DNA from: SIG440 sp045579055
Lineage (GTDB): Bacteria > Bacillota > Clostridia > Monoglobales > Monoglobaceae
Length of the DNA: 53,543 bases
Assembly: GCA_045579055.1 (NCBI GenBank)
Contig: JAZNLK010000172.1
Coordinates: 1 to 53,543 of the forward strand
Direction of reading: 5' to 3'
Position 1 is the first letter of the stretch, and every line of letters begins with the position of its first letter. A program made the translations under genes and the position numbers. Positions 8,909-17,263 of this stretch are shown here, in pieces. The notes below the pieces were generated by a model. It was not told the DNA's origin and searched no databases. It saw only the letters and a list, made by a program, of their open reading frames with translations.

Positions 8909-8945
8909 AAAATAACGACTATTCAAATTGAACAGTCGTTATTTT
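8909..8945 (+). terminator. Bidirectional terminator between tRNA-Leu and the GH4 gene
   Basis: AAATAACGACT pairs with AGTCGTTATTT across an 11-13 base loop, with T runs on both strands. It can stop the tRNA transcript and the convergent GH4 transcript. Confidence 0.8.
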
Positions 8946-8960
8946 CTTTATGTCACTATA

Positions 8961-10280
8961 TCAATTATACTTCGGCAAATAATCTCCGTGAGCATCAATC
9001 AATTCGTCAACCATCTTTTTGATGGTGTCAATATCAAGCTCGCTCGCAGTATGAGGGTCAAGCATAGCCGCCTGATATATATGCTCCTTCTTTTTTGTTC
9101 GTGCCGCTTCAATCGTCAGAAGCTGTACATTTATATTTGTCATATTCATTGCCGCAAGCTGTACCGGGAGAGTACCCACATAACAGGGCTGGATTCCATG
9201 ACCGTTCACAAGGCAAGGTACTTCAACGCAGGCTTCTTCAGGGAAGTTTGAAATCAGATGCCCTTTGTTGAGAACATTTCCACCGATTGTATATGGAATA
9301 TTTTCTGTGATGCTTTGCATAATTCCTGCCGCATACTCACGACTCTTTTCATGCTCTTTTACTCCATTTTCAAGTAATTCTTTGTATTCCTTTTTCCATT
9401 CCTCAATCTGATTTACGCAACGTCTCGGATATTCATCAAGGGGAATATTGTATCTTTTAATAAGCTCAGGATATTTGCTCTTGATGTAAAATGGATTATA
9501 CTCTGCATTATGTTCACTTGATTCTGTGCAATAATATCCAAAGTTCTTTATATAATCCATTCTTACTTTATCTGTTGCATCTTCCTTTGCCATATATGCA
9601 TCAACTCTTGATTTTATTTCAGGGTAAAGATCATTTCCGTCCTTGTCTTTTATTTCAAGAAGCCAAGCCATATGGTTTATCCCGGCAATAAACTCTTTTC
9701 TGCCTTCAAGCTTGTCTTCCATGCCCAAGGCTTCAAAAAGTGCCTTTGAACACACCTGCACACTATGGCAAAGACCAATGGTTTTGATTGGCGTATACCG
9801 CTGTATATATCCTGTCAGCATCCCCATGGGATTGGTGTAGTTAAGGAACCAGGCATCAGGACAAACTTCAGCCATATCATTAGCAAAATCCTCCATAACG
9901 GGAATAGTGCGAAGTGCACGCATTATTCCTCCGATTCCCAAAGTATCTCCAATGGTCTGCTGAAGTCCGTATTTTTTGGGAATTTCAAAATCTATAACCG
10001 TACAGGGCTCATAACCACCGACCTGAATTGCATTAATTACAAAGCTTGCACCTCTCAATGCTTCTTTTCGATTTTCAACACCAACATAGCACTCAATTTT
10101 TCCTTTTCCGCCCTTTGTCTTCTGAAGAGCTTCCAATATAACTCGGCTTTCCTCGATTCTTTCCGCATCAATATCGTACAGTGCAAATACGCTGTCTTTC
10201 AAAGATTCAACGCACAAGCAATCACCTATCACATTCCGTGCAAAAACAGTACTTCCTGCACCCATAAATGTTATTTTCAT
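8961..10280 (-). CDS. GH4 family glycosidase, MelA-like alpha-galactosidase (NAD and metal dependent)
   Basis: A 439-residue cytoplasmic enzyme of family GH4, which cleaves alpha-galactosides or alpha-glucosides by an oxidation-elimination mechanism needing NAD and a divalent metal. The N-terminus MKITFMGAGSTVFARN is the nucleotide-binding loop. Metal ligands expected for the family are in GLCHSVQ (Cys171, His172) and INHMAW (His203). NYTNPMG and QQTIGDTLGIGGIMRALRTIP are also GH4 hallmarks. I chose the second ATG (10280) because AAGGAG lies eight bases ahead of it; a GTG at 10289 overlaps that site. The gene is divergent from an AraC regulator that may control it. The CHS rather than CN(V/I)P motif favours the alpha-galactosidase/MelA side, but the substrate is not proven. 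Confidence 0.88.
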   Translation of the reverse strand: MKITFMGAGSTVFARNVIGDCLCVESLKDSVFALYDIDAERIEESRVILEALQKTKGGKGKIECYVGVENRKEALRGASFVINAIQVGGYEPCTVIDFEIPKKYGLQQTIGDTLGIGGIMRALRTIPVMEDFANDMAEVCPDAWFLNYTNPMGMLTGYIQRYTPIKTIGLCHSVQVCSKALFEALGMEDKLEGRKEFIAGINHMAWLLEIKDKDGNDLYPEIKSRVDAYMAKEDATDKVRMDYIKNFGYYCTESSEHNAEYNPFYIKSKYPELIKRYNIPLDEYPRRCVNQIEEWKKEYKELLENGVKEHEKSREYAAGIMQSITENIPYTIGGNVLNKGHLISNFPEEACVEVPCLVNGHGIQPCYVGTLPVQLAAMNMTNINVQLLTIEAARTKKKEHIYQAAMLDPHTASELDIDTIKKMVDELIDAHGDYLPKYN

Positions 10281-10309
10281 CATTATCACTCCTTTAATCC
10301 TATTCTACC

Positions 10310-10339
10310 TTGACAATACGAATTGGAGAATGTTATAAT
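10310..10339 (+). promoter_or_regulatory. Sigma-A promoter of the AraC gene at 10388
   Basis: TTGACA (10310-10315), an 18-base spacer and TATAAT (10334-10339), both perfect consensus boxes. AAGGAG follows at 10371-10376. Confidence 0.85.
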
Positions 10340-10387
10340 GTTTTTGTTATTTGTCATTTTGTTGTTTTTTAAGGAGTGTAAGATACT

Positions 10388-11152
10388 ATGCAGCATAATG
10401 TTATTGTTACAGATGAAGGATATCACGGGCTGAATCCTATGCAGTTTGGTTTTCACAGCTGTGAAAAATCACACTCTTTTGGTCCTGCAGTGCGTACCTA
10501 TTGGCTTATTCATTTTGTTGTGTCCGGCTATGGAACCTTTCACAAAGACGGAAATATATATCACATAAAACCAGGTGAAATGTTCGTCATTCCCCCATTT
10601 GAAGAGACCTACTATGAGGCTGACTCCCAAAATCCATGGAGCTATATCTGGATTGGATTCACCTCCGATTCGCAACTCCCCGTTACCCTTAAAGATGTAA
10701 TTTACATTCCAGAAGCTATACCCATTTTTGATAAGATGAAAAACAGCACCGAAAAAAGCAACGGCAGAAGCGCCTTTTTGGCGGCAAAGCTTTGGGAACT
10801 TTTTGCCCTTCTTCTGGAACAGAAAAAGCCTTCCGAAAACTATATCGAAAAGGCTCTCGACTGCATACATTCAGAATATATGAATCCGCTTACCGTGGAA
10901 GACATTGCCGCCCGACTCAATCTTGACCGCAGTTATTTCTCAACTCTCTTTAAAAAAACCGTTGGTATTTCACCAAAGAAATACCTTCTTAACTACCGAA
11001 TGAAGCTGGCAGCTTCACTCTTGACGGATAAAGGAAAAAGCGTGTCTGTCACAGCATATTCCGTTGGATATTCGGACGTATTTGTTTTTTCCAAAATGTT
11101 CAAGCGGCATTTTGGTATTTCCCCCACAGAATATGCTTCTAAGCACATTTAG
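10388..11152 (+). CDS. AraC-family regulator with cupin sensor domain
   Basis: A 254-residue transcription factor. Residues about 20-90 form a cupin-like sugar-sensing domain (YWLIHFVVSGYGTFHKDGNIY, then IKPGEMFVIPP). About 155-254 hold two helix-turn-helix units of the AraC/XylS type (TVEDIAARLNLDRSYFSTLF and the RMKLAASLL...SVGYSDVFVFSKMFKRHFGISPTEY block). It starts 11 bases after AAGGAG and has a perfect promoter. It is divergent from the GH4 gene, which makes it the natural candidate to switch that enzyme in response to an alpha-galactoside or a breakdown product. That target is inference from position. Confidence 0.9.
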   Translation: MQHNVIVTDEGYHGLNPMQFGFHSCEKSHSFGPAVRTYWLIHFVVSGYGTFHKDGNIYHIKPGEMFVIPPFEETYYEADSQNPWSYIWIGFTSDSQLPVTLKDVIYIPEAIPIFDKMKNSTEKSNGRSAFLAAKLWELFALLLEQKKPSENYIEKALDCIHSEYMNPLTVEDIAARLNLDRSYFSTLFKKTVGISPKKYLLNYRMKLAASLLTDKGKSVSVTAYSVGYSDVFVFSKMFKRHFGISPTEYASKHI

Positions 11153-11192
11153 ATTACATAAATACAACTTAACCATATTAAATATTACCTTT

Positions 11193-11981
11193 TTATACAA
11201 ATTTCTTCCGGTATTCTCTCGGAGAAACACCGTATCTTTCTTTGAATTTTCTTGAAAAATACAGTTGGTCACAAAACCCCAATTCCATGCTTATCTGCCC
11301 GATTGACATCCGATTCTCAATAAGCATCTGGCAAGCTTTGTAAAAAATCAAAACATATATGTAGTCCTGAACAGACATTTGAAGTTCCTTTGCAAAGTAT
11401 TTACACAATGTACTTTTGGCAACAAAGGTTTTTTCTGCTATTTCGGTTGTTGAAAGGCTTGCAGACAAGTTACTGTTTATATATTCCACCGCAAAACGCA
11501 CACACGGGGATAATTTCGCATTTTCGATTGTTATATTATTTTTCTTCAGAATTTCAAACAGCACAGAATAAACTGTTCCGTATACCCTGAGTCCTTCCGT
11601 CAGGTCACCATTCTTTATATACTCTATTATATTAAAAAAAGATGAGTTATCCTCCAGCAGTATCGGTTCACGACACACAGAAAGCATATCAAGCTTTTCT
11701 TCACCGCAAAGCTTAATATGAAAATATATATGCGTCATTGTTTCCCTACAATTATAAGAAAACTTACAACCTGCGGGCAAAAGATACCAGTTTCCCGGCA
11801 TAAGAGAAATTTTTTTATTTTCTATCGTGATATCGGCCTCACCATCAGTTATATAATATAAAAACGAAAATGGTGAATTTTTTTCCCATCCGCACCACTC
11901 TTTACTCACGGTTGCATACCCGGCACAAAGCAATTCAAGTCGAATGTTGTCTTGTAAAAACTCAGAACGGTATATATTCAT
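11193..11981 (-). CDS. AraC-family regulator with cupin sensor domain
   Basis: A 262-residue transcription factor. An N-terminal cupin-like domain (FLYYITDGEADITIENKK, SLMPGNWYLLPAG) is followed by a two-HTH AraC DNA-binding domain at the C-terminus (STTEIAEKTFVAKSTLCKYF, then SMELGFCDQLYFSRKFKERY and GVSPREYRKKF). The ATG at 11981 has GGAG eight bases upstream; a TTG two codons earlier is an unlikely start. It converges with the other AraC gene across 40 bases and is divergent from the unknown gene at 12083, which it may regulate. The two AraC proteins share architecture but are clearly different in sequence, so they probably sense different sugars. Confidence 0.9.
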   Translation of the reverse strand: MNIYRSEFLQDNIRLELLCAGYATVSKEWCGWEKNSPFSFLYYITDGEADITIENKKISLMPGNWYLLPAGCKFSYNCRETMTHIYFHIKLCGEEKLDMLSVCREPILLEDNSSFFNIIEYIKNGDLTEGLRVYGTVYSVLFEILKKNNITIENAKLSPCVRFAVEYINSNLSASLSTTEIAEKTFVAKSTLCKYFAKELQMSVQDYIYVLIFYKACQMLIENRMSIGQISMELGFCDQLYFSRKFKERYGVSPREYRKKFV

Positions 11982-12018
11982 AGCCAAATCTCCATATTTT
12001 CATACTGATTTTACTGTT

Positions 12019-12047
12019 TTGCAAACACATTTATGCTAAAATATTAT
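12019..12047 (+). promoter_or_regulatory. Promoter of the 12083 gene
   Basis: TTGCAA (12019-12024), a 17-base spacer and TATTAT (12042-12047), in the region shared with the divergent AraC gene. AAGGAG lies before the ATG at 12083. Confidence 0.6.
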
Positions 12048-12082
12048 CATAAAATCTAAAATAAATCAAGGAGTGAAAAAAA

Positions 12083-12886
12083 ATGAAATTAAGAGACAAA
12101 ACATGGCTGTGGGGACATCGTGAAGGAGTCTATAATAAAACTTACGGTAATCTTTTTGATTCACGAATGACTCCTATGGAATGCTGTCTTTATTTAGGAA
12201 TAAGAAATGTTTTCATGGTGCCGGATGGAGAGCATATTAATTTTAAAGTAAACCGCAGACAGTATAACAAATCCTTTGTTACACTTAAAGAAGTCGGCTG
12301 GGAATGTTTTGATGCTTCAAAAGAGCCCGATTTTGTTAAACCGATCATTGATGAAGCGGCAAATTTTCCTAATATCGGCAGAGTGGTTTTTGATGATTTT
12401 TATTCACAATATAAAAATACGCCCGCTACTTTTGATATGGCAAACGTCGAAAAAGCACGCAAGCTCCTAAAAGAAAATGCCGTTCGCCCTCTTGATCTGT
12501 GGATGGTTATTTATTGCCACGAATTTGGTGTAAACCAAGAGGATGACGAGCTTTTTAAAACATGGCTTGAACCCTTTGACGGTGGAATTATGTGGACTTG
12601 GAAAGAATCTGAAGTTCCGCTTATTCCGGAAAAATATGAACATTTCAAAAGAATACTTGGTAACAAAAGAAAAATGTTCGGATGTTATCTCTGGAACTTT
12701 GGCGAATGGAAGCCTGCAACCAAAGAGGCTGTTTTGTGGCAACTTGACTTTTACCGTGAAAAGATCTTAGCAGGTGAAGCCGAAGGTATTGTTTTTCATA
12801 CAAACACAATGGCTGACCTTGACTATGATTCATATGAAGCAGCACGTGAATGGATGATTCTTCACGGTGATGAAGAAATAGACTAA
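12083..12886 (+). CDS. Unknown protein, possibly a TIM-barrel glycosidase-like protein
   Basis: A 267-residue protein with no signal peptide and no family that I can name. It has many aromatic residues (LWGHREG, YCHEFGV, GGIMWTWKESE, GCYLWNFGEWKP) and alternating beta-helix character that fits a small TIM barrel acting on sugars. Acidic clusters RVVFDDFYSQY and MWTWKESE could carry catalytic carboxylates, but this is only a suggestion. The start is well supported by AAGGAGTGAAAAAAAATG. Its divergent AraC neighbour and the surrounding glycosidases suggest a role in carbohydrate use. It ends before a bidirectional terminator. Confidence 0.75.
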   Translation: MKLRDKTWLWGHREGVYNKTYGNLFDSRMTPMECCLYLGIRNVFMVPDGEHINFKVNRRQYNKSFVTLKEVGWECFDASKEPDFVKPIIDEAANFPNIGRVVFDDFYSQYKNTPATFDMANVEKARKLLKENAVRPLDLWMVIYCHEFGVNQEDDELFKTWLEPFDGGIMWTWKESEVPLIPEKYEHFKRILGNKRKMFGCYLWNFGEWKPATKEAVLWQLDFYREKILAGEAEGIVFHTNTMADLDYDSYEAAREWMILHGDEEID

Positions 12887-12938
12887 AAAAACAAATGAGC
12901 TGTCGCATTAAGATAGCTCTATAACAAAACAGAAATTC

Positions 12939-12973
12939 AAAAGCACCTCTTTTGTCCAAAAAGAGGTGCTTTT
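12939..12973. terminator. Bidirectional terminator between convergent genes
   Basis: AAAAGCACCTCTTTT (12939-12953) and AAAAGAGGTGCTTTT (12959-12973) form a 15-bp stem with a short loop. It separates the 12083 gene from the convergent nagB operon and can serve both. Confidence 0.85.
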
Positions 12974-13008
12974 ACCATATTTTGCCGAATAAAATACGGC
13001 ACTTTCCT

Positions 13009-14289
13009 TTAGGATAGCTTTGAAGAAAACTCTTCCATATCAACCACGCAATTGTTCATTCTTGACTCCTCTGCTGCAAAGCAAATCAAGTGGCTGAGGC
13101 ATGAAACAGAAACATCCGATATGGAGTTTGAAGGATTGTTGTTTGCGATGTAATCATACAAATCCTGCATAATACCGTCGTCGCCGCCACCGTGACCGCC
13201 CGCAATCGTCTGGTCAAACTCTGCATCAGCATCATAAATCTGTGTTGTTGTTCTGCTCTCAAAATCATAAAAATCCAATGTCTGCTTTTCCATATCTGCC
13301 CGAAGCTCACCCTTTGTCCCCATAAACACCGAAATTCTTCCGCCCTTGTTGAATGCCGACATAGTGAGCGTTGCGTGTACGTCTTTGCCGAACTGCATAT
13401 TCACAACCTGATGGTCAACAACATCATTATCACATCTGAAAACACATCTACCGTAAGGTGAAGTTTTCAATGCTTCATCAACATCTGCATCTGTGGGATT
13501 AAACTTGTTCGCCGCAATAGCTCTGAAATGCTGAACCTCTGCAGTATCAATCCGATAAAGCATCGGTGCATAATAGAAGCAGGTATCTTTGTGGGGACAA
13601 CCATCAAGGCATCGCATAGGAGCACCTTGCGGAGCATTTTCTTCCGTGAAATATGCACGTGTACCAAAAGACTGAACCTTGGTGCAGGGTTCGCCAATCA
13701 GCCATTGCAAAAGGTCTGTGTCATGACAGCACTTTGCAAGAATCATAGGTGCAGATTCGTCGGTTTTTCTCCAATTACCGCGCACAAAGCTGTGGCTCAT
13801 ATGAACATTACCCACACCCTCTGTATGGGTAATATTCATCACCTTGCCTAATTTTCCGCTTTCAAGAAAATTTTTTATACTCTTGTAGAAGGGTGTATAC
13901 CTGAGAACATGACACACAAGTACCCTGACACCGTTTTCTTCGGCTGCTTTACTAATTTCAAAACATTCCTCAGGCGTAGGGGCAATGGGCTTTTCCAGAA
14001 GCAAGTCATACTTTTTTTCTATTGCCTTCATTGCAGGATCAAAATGCATCTTGTCCTGAGTGCAAATCATAGCAACATCTGCCATTTTGGGGAGTGCAAG
14101 AAGCTCTTCATAGCTTTCAAAGCACATTTCATCAGGCACATTATATAAATCTCTGAAGTATTCTCTTTTTTCCTTTATAGGTTCAGCCACCGCCACAAGT
14201 TTAAACTTTTCGGGCGTCTTGTGAAGTGATTTCAGATAACAGCTTCCTCTGTCGCCTCCACCAATCAAAACCAATGACAAGTGTTTCAT
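13009..14289 (-). CDS. Gfo/Idh/MocA-family oxidoreductase
   Basis: A 426-residue NAD(P)-dependent oxidoreductase probably acting on a sugar or sugar derivative in the cytoplasm. The Rossmann part begins LVLIGGGDRGSCYLKSL; EKPIAPT (99-105) holds the conserved Lys of the family. The C-terminal part carries the substrate domain with the CHDTDLLQWL segment. A Cys-rich insertion, CLDGCPHKDTCFY (about residues 230-242), is seen in a subset of the family and could bind metal. I take the ATG at 14289, with GGAG 11 bases ahead, rather than the TTG at 14310. It is the last gene of a nagB-ROK-oxidoreductase operon. Some relatives are GH109 hydrolases; the sequence alone does not decide between the two. 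Confidence 0.85.
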   Translation of the reverse strand: MKHLSLVLIGGGDRGSCYLKSLHKTPEKFKLVAVAEPIKEKREYFRDLYNVPDEMCFESYEELLALPKMADVAMICTQDKMHFDPAMKAIEKKYDLLLEKPIAPTPEECFEISKAAEENGVRVLVCHVLRYTPFYKSIKNFLESGKLGKVMNITHTEGVGNVHMSHSFVRGNWRKTDESAPMILAKCCHDTDLLQWLIGEPCTKVQSFGTRAYFTEENAPQGAPMRCLDGCPHKDTCFYYAPMLYRIDTAEVQHFRAIAANKFNPTDADVDEALKTSPYGRCVFRCDNDVVDHQVVNMQFGKDVHATLTMSAFNKGGRISVFMGTKGELRADMEKQTLDFYDFESRTTTQIYDADAEFDQTIAGGHGGGDDGIMQDLYDYIANNNPSNSISDVSVSCLSHLICFAAEESRMNNCVVDMEEFSSKLS

Positions 14290-14339
14290 ATCATCTCGTC
14301 TCCAATCCAAAGATTTGTTTTTTGATATTTCGAATAATA

Positions 14340-15707
14340 TTAACCAATTTTGGGAAGACTTGCAGCTGCAACGGACTGGCCTACTCTTCTTGCCTTTTCA
14401 TCAGGGATATGAAGCTGAATCTTCTTGCTGAGTTCGGGGAATTCTGTGTCCAGAACCTCGTTTGCCTTTGCAAGGAGAATTGTGCCCCCCTTACCACTTG
14501 TAACACGACCCATAATAAGCACGTGCTTGATGTCATAGAACATCGAATAGTAAGCAATTGTATAACCAAAATATGTACCGATTGTGTCATAGATATCAGC
14601 AGCACGACTGTCGTCCGCTTCCATAAGACCCTGAACAACCTTCAGCTTTTCAGCAGGTGAAAGGCTTTCGTCAAGCTCAATACCTGCCTTGGGAGCTAAC
14701 TTGATTACAGCATCCTGTGAGAAGTACTTAACACCGCAACCGTAGTCACCACTCCATTCGTCAACCATTGCCCCCTTGTTGAAGTCAACAGGAACAAAAG
14801 CAAGCTCGTTAAGCCAGCCGGTGATGTTTCCGTCCTTGTCAACATAACCTGCCGCTTCGCTTGTTCCCATTGCAACGCCCAGAACGTTGTTGTCCTCAAG
14901 GCTCATTGCGCCTGCAAGAGCTGTAACATCACCGTCATTTGCAACTTCAACGGGAACATCGCCAATTTCCTTTGCAACATCAAGATACATATTCTTAACG
15001 TGCTTTTCAAAATCCTCATCAGAAACCTTGAGGAAAAGTGATGCAACCATAATCTTGTTGTCAATATAAACACCGGCAGAAGATACGCCAATAGCATCAA
15101 CTCTGGGCATATGAGATGCCGCAGTCTTCATTGCATTGAGGATTCCTTCATAATGGTATTTGGGGTCACTTTCAAGCTTGGGGAACCAAACAACTTCCTC
15201 AGAATATACTGTCTTGCCGTCAACAACAGCCGAAACCTTTCTGTCACTGCCACCGGCATCAAAACCGATACGGCAACCATCAAGATGGCGACCAACAGGG
15301 GAAGAAACATCGTTTTCAGCAGGTGCATCTGCCGCATTTTCAACATATATTACTTCGAAGGGCTTTTCGTATACTCGTGCCATAAAATTGAAATCAAATT
15401 CTCTTGCACCGCCAATACGATAATCATCAGCAATACGGTCATAAAGAGTCTTTGAGCCGGCAATATATACTTTATAACCACCCTTTGCCCAAAGAAGGGT
15501 CTTGATGATTCTTTCAGCAATGCCGTAGTTTTCGTCATCGTGACCTGTTCCATCCTTATAAATATCCATATTGTAGGTTGCCATAAGACCGTTGTTTCTT
15601 TCAACAGCAATAACAACCTTCTGTGAATCTGCCTTTGCAACTGCTGCATTGTAATCATTGATTACCTTCACCATAGGCATAAATTCGGGTTCGAGTTTTG
15701 CAATCAT
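14340..15707 (-). CDS. ROK-like sugar kinase or regulator with an N-terminal extra domain
   Basis: A 455-residue protein whose second part (about 145-455) has the ASKHA/ROK fold: phosphate loop CRIGFDAGGSDRK (145-157), VDAIGVSSAG, and VEVANDGDVTALAGAM with the catalytic Asp, then GVAMGTSEAAGYVD. The first ~140 residues form an additional alpha/beta domain (KVVIAVERNNGLMATY, KVYIAGSKTLYDRIADDYRIGG) not found in ordinary ROK kinases. The ROK zinc motif CxCGxxGC is absent. The ATG has AAGGAGAATAACT in front and lies 32 bases after nagB. The context suggests phosphorylation of an amino sugar or its derivative. The phosphate loop is altered (DAGGS for DxGGT), so activity should not be assumed. Confidence 0.75.
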   Translation of the reverse strand: MIAKLEPEFMPMVKVINDYNAAVAKADSQKVVIAVERNNGLMATYNMDIYKDGTGHDDENYGIAERIIKTLLWAKGGYKVYIAGSKTLYDRIADDYRIGGAREFDFNFMARVYEKPFEVIYVENAADAPAENDVSSPVGRHLDGCRIGFDAGGSDRKVSAVVDGKTVYSEEVVWFPKLESDPKYHYEGILNAMKTAASHMPRVDAIGVSSAGVYIDNKIMVASLFLKVSDEDFEKHVKNMYLDVAKEIGDVPVEVANDGDVTALAGAMSLEDNNVLGVAMGTSEAAGYVDKDGNITGWLNELAFVPVDFNKGAMVDEWSGDYGCGVKYFSQDAVIKLAPKAGIELDESLSPAEKLKVVQGLMEADDSRAADIYDTIGTYFGYTIAYYSMFYDIKHVLIMGRVTSGKGGTILLAKANEVLDTEFPELSKKIQLHIPDEKARRVGQSVAAASLPKIG

Positions 15708-15739
15708 AGTTATTCTCCTTTTCAGATATGTATTTTCAA

Positions 15740-16462
15740 TTATTTTGAATATGCTGCCTTATCGCAGATAACAATAACATCCTTGTGAACCTTAAGCATT
15801 GAAGCGGGGTTTTTTGTGGAAATTTCGCCTTCAATAAGGTCAGTTACAACAGCACGCTTATTTTCGCCGCTTGCAAGGATGATAATTCTCTTTGACTTGA
15901 GGATTGTGGCAATACCCATTGTAAGAGCCTTTGTGGGAACATCTTCAATCTTGTCGAAAAATCTTGAGTTTGCCTGAATTGTATTTTCTGTCAAATCTGT
16001 AAGATGGGTATTGGCATAAAGGAACGTATCGGGTTCATTAAAACCAATATGACCATTCTGACCGATACCCAGAACCTGAAGATCAATTCCTCCTGCAGCA
16101 TCAATCATTTTTTCAAAGTCGTCACATTCTTTTTCAGGATCTTCTGCAACGCCGCTGAGGACGTGAGTGTTTTCCATCTTGATGTTGATGTTATTAAAAA
16201 GGTTTTCGTTCATAAAATAACGGTAGCTCTGATCGTGTTCAGCCGCCATAGGATAATACTCGTCAAGATTAAAGGATTTAACCTCAGAAAAGTCAATTTC
16301 TCCTGCCTTGTTCTTTTCAGCAAGAAGATTATACATTCCAACGGGAGTTGAACCTGTTGCAAGTCCCAGAACTGAGTCCGGTTTCAAAATAAGCTGGCTT
16401 GCAACAATCTTTGCTGCCTCCTTTGATACTTCTTCGTAATTCTCACAAACTATTACTCTCAT
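15740..16462 (-). CDS. nagB: Glucosamine-6-phosphate deaminase
   Basis: A 240-residue cytoplasmic enzyme converting glucosamine-6-phosphate to fructose-6-phosphate and ammonia, the entry of amino sugars into glycolysis. Hallmarks are GLATGSTPVGMYNLL (phosphate binding), SFNLDEYYP (proton-shuttle Asp), GIGQNGHIGFNEP (catalytic loop in the Firmicutes form) and GENKRAVV. Length matches the short NagB type. The ATG at 16462 follows TAGGAG by nine bases; an upstream GTG at 16471 overlaps that site. It heads an operon with a ROK-like protein and a Gfo/Idh/MocA oxidoreductase and is divergent from rpmB. A TATAAT-like box on the minus strand (16505-16500) may be its -10, but I see no good -35. Confidence 0.95.
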   Translation of the reverse strand: MRVIVCENYEEVSKEAAKIVASQLILKPDSVLGLATGSTPVGMYNLLAEKNKAGEIDFSEVKSFNLDEYYPMAAEHDQSYRYFMNENLFNNINIKMENTHVLSGVAEDPEKECDDFEKMIDAAGGIDLQVLGIGQNGHIGFNEPDTFLYANTHLTDLTENTIQANSRFFDKIEDVPTKALTMGIATILKSKRIIILASGENKRAVVTDLIEGEISTKNPASMLKVHKDVIVICDKAAYSK

Positions 16463-16630
16463 TAATCTCACTCCTAATCAATTTCTATTCTTTTTTTTCA
16501 TTATACACTACAAATTCAAAAAAATATTTATATAAAAGTATCTTTTTTTTATACTTTTGTCATATTTTTTTGTTGTTCTCAGGAATTTTTATAAAAAGTT
16601 ATATTTTTTTAAAAAATTTAACAAAAAGGC

Positions 16631-16659
16631 TTGCAAAAAGAACAATATTCTGTTATAAT
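16631..16659 (+). promoter_or_regulatory. Promoter of rpmB
   Basis: TTGCAA (16631-16636), a 17-base spacer and TATAAT (16654-16659), with GGAGGTG at 16700-16706. Confidence 0.8.
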
Positions 16660-16714
16660 ACTTTAAGTTGATTAGATTTTAATGATTATGATTGCAATTG
16701 GAGGTGTATATATA

Positions 16715-16903
16715 ATGGCAAAATGCGAAATTTGCGGAAAAGAAATGAAGTTTGGAATCAAGGTTTCTCACTCACATCGTCGTGCTAACAGAACATGGAA
16801 GCCTAATATCAGAAGAGTCAGAGCAGTTGTTGACGGAACTCCCAAAAGAGTTTATGTTTGCTCAAGATGCTTGAGATCAGGCAAAGTTCAGAGAGCTGTT
16901 TAA
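16715..16903 (+). CDS. rpmB: 50S ribosomal protein L28 (zinc-ribbon form)
   Basis: A 62-residue ribosomal large-subunit protein. CEICGK near the N-terminus and CSRCLRSGK near the C-terminus form a CxxC...CxxC zinc ribbon, which marks the zinc-containing L28 paralogue. SHSHRRANRTWKPNIRRVRA is the conserved basic core. The ATG at 16715 lies eight bases after GGAGGTG; upstream in-frame ATG codons are not preceded by a ribosome binding site. It has its own promoter and terminator and faces spoVM, the same neighbour as in Bacillus subtilis. Confidence 0.97.
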   Translation: MAKCEICGKEMKFGIKVSHSHRRANRTWKPNIRRVRAVVDGTPKRVYVCSRCLRSGKVQRAV

Positions 16904-16918
16904 TATTCAGACGAAACC

Positions 16919-16957
16919 AGAACCATAAATGCATGCGCATTTATGGTTCTTTTTTTG
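16919..16957 (+). terminator. Rho-independent terminator of rpmB
   Basis: AGAACCATAAATGC (16919-16932) pairs perfectly with GCATTTATGGTTCT (16937-16950) over a four-base loop, followed by seven T. It is one of the strongest terminators in the window. Confidence 0.92.
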
Positions 16958-16993
16958 ACTCAATAATAATCAGAGATTAATATTCTTATGTAG

Positions 16994-17077
16994 TTAATTT
17001 TCAACCGTTTTAATCTTGAAAATACTTTTCAATATCCCTCGCAAAAACCTTGGGGCTTTTACAACAACAATTTTCAA
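16994..17077 (-). CDS. spoVM: SpoVM-like stage V sporulation peptide
   Basis: A 27-residue ORF, too short for ordinary gene finders. It starts with TTG preceded by a perfect AAGGAGGTGAGGAG site. The peptide begins MKIVVVKAPRFLRGILKSIF and ends KIKTVEN. SpoVM is an amphipathic helix that recognises the convex forespore membrane and anchors the coat; the B. subtilis protein has the same plan, including Pro9 and the PKFLGGI-type core, here PRFLRGI. The location beside rpmB also matches B. subtilis. The small size leaves little sequence for certainty, but start signal, Pro9, amphipathic pattern and synteny agree. Confidence 0.85.
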   Translation of the reverse strand: MKIVVVKAPRFLRGILKSIFKIKTVEN

Positions 17078-17092
17078 CTCCTCACCTCCTTC

Positions 17093-17263
17093 TTATTTTT
17101 TTATTACAAGACACACCCCGGATGCTATCAACACCAAGCCAAGAAGGGTTATCAAAAGATACCGTGGAATTGCATATGCCAGAAACAACCCCACCCCCAT
17201 AGCAATCAGGAATAGCCCCGGATTGCCGGTACGCCGCTGACAGCACATTCGTCTTTTGAACAT
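17093..17263 (-). CDS. Small membrane protein upstream of spoVM
   Basis: A 56-residue protein with a basic, Cys-containing N-terminus (MFKRRMCCQRRTGNPG) followed by two hydrophobic stretches (LFLIAMGVGLFLAYAIP and LLITLLGLVLIASGVCLVI) forming a membrane hairpin. I start it at the ATG at 17263, after AAAGGGGTGTGG; an in-frame start at 17302 would add 13 charged residues without a better site. It ends 15 bases before the spoVM start and is probably co-transcribed with it, so a sporulation role is possible. I do not recognise a named family. Confidence 0.7.
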   Translation of the reverse strand: MFKRRMCCQRRTGNPGLFLIAMGVGLFLAYAIPRYLLITLLGLVLIASGVCLVIKK

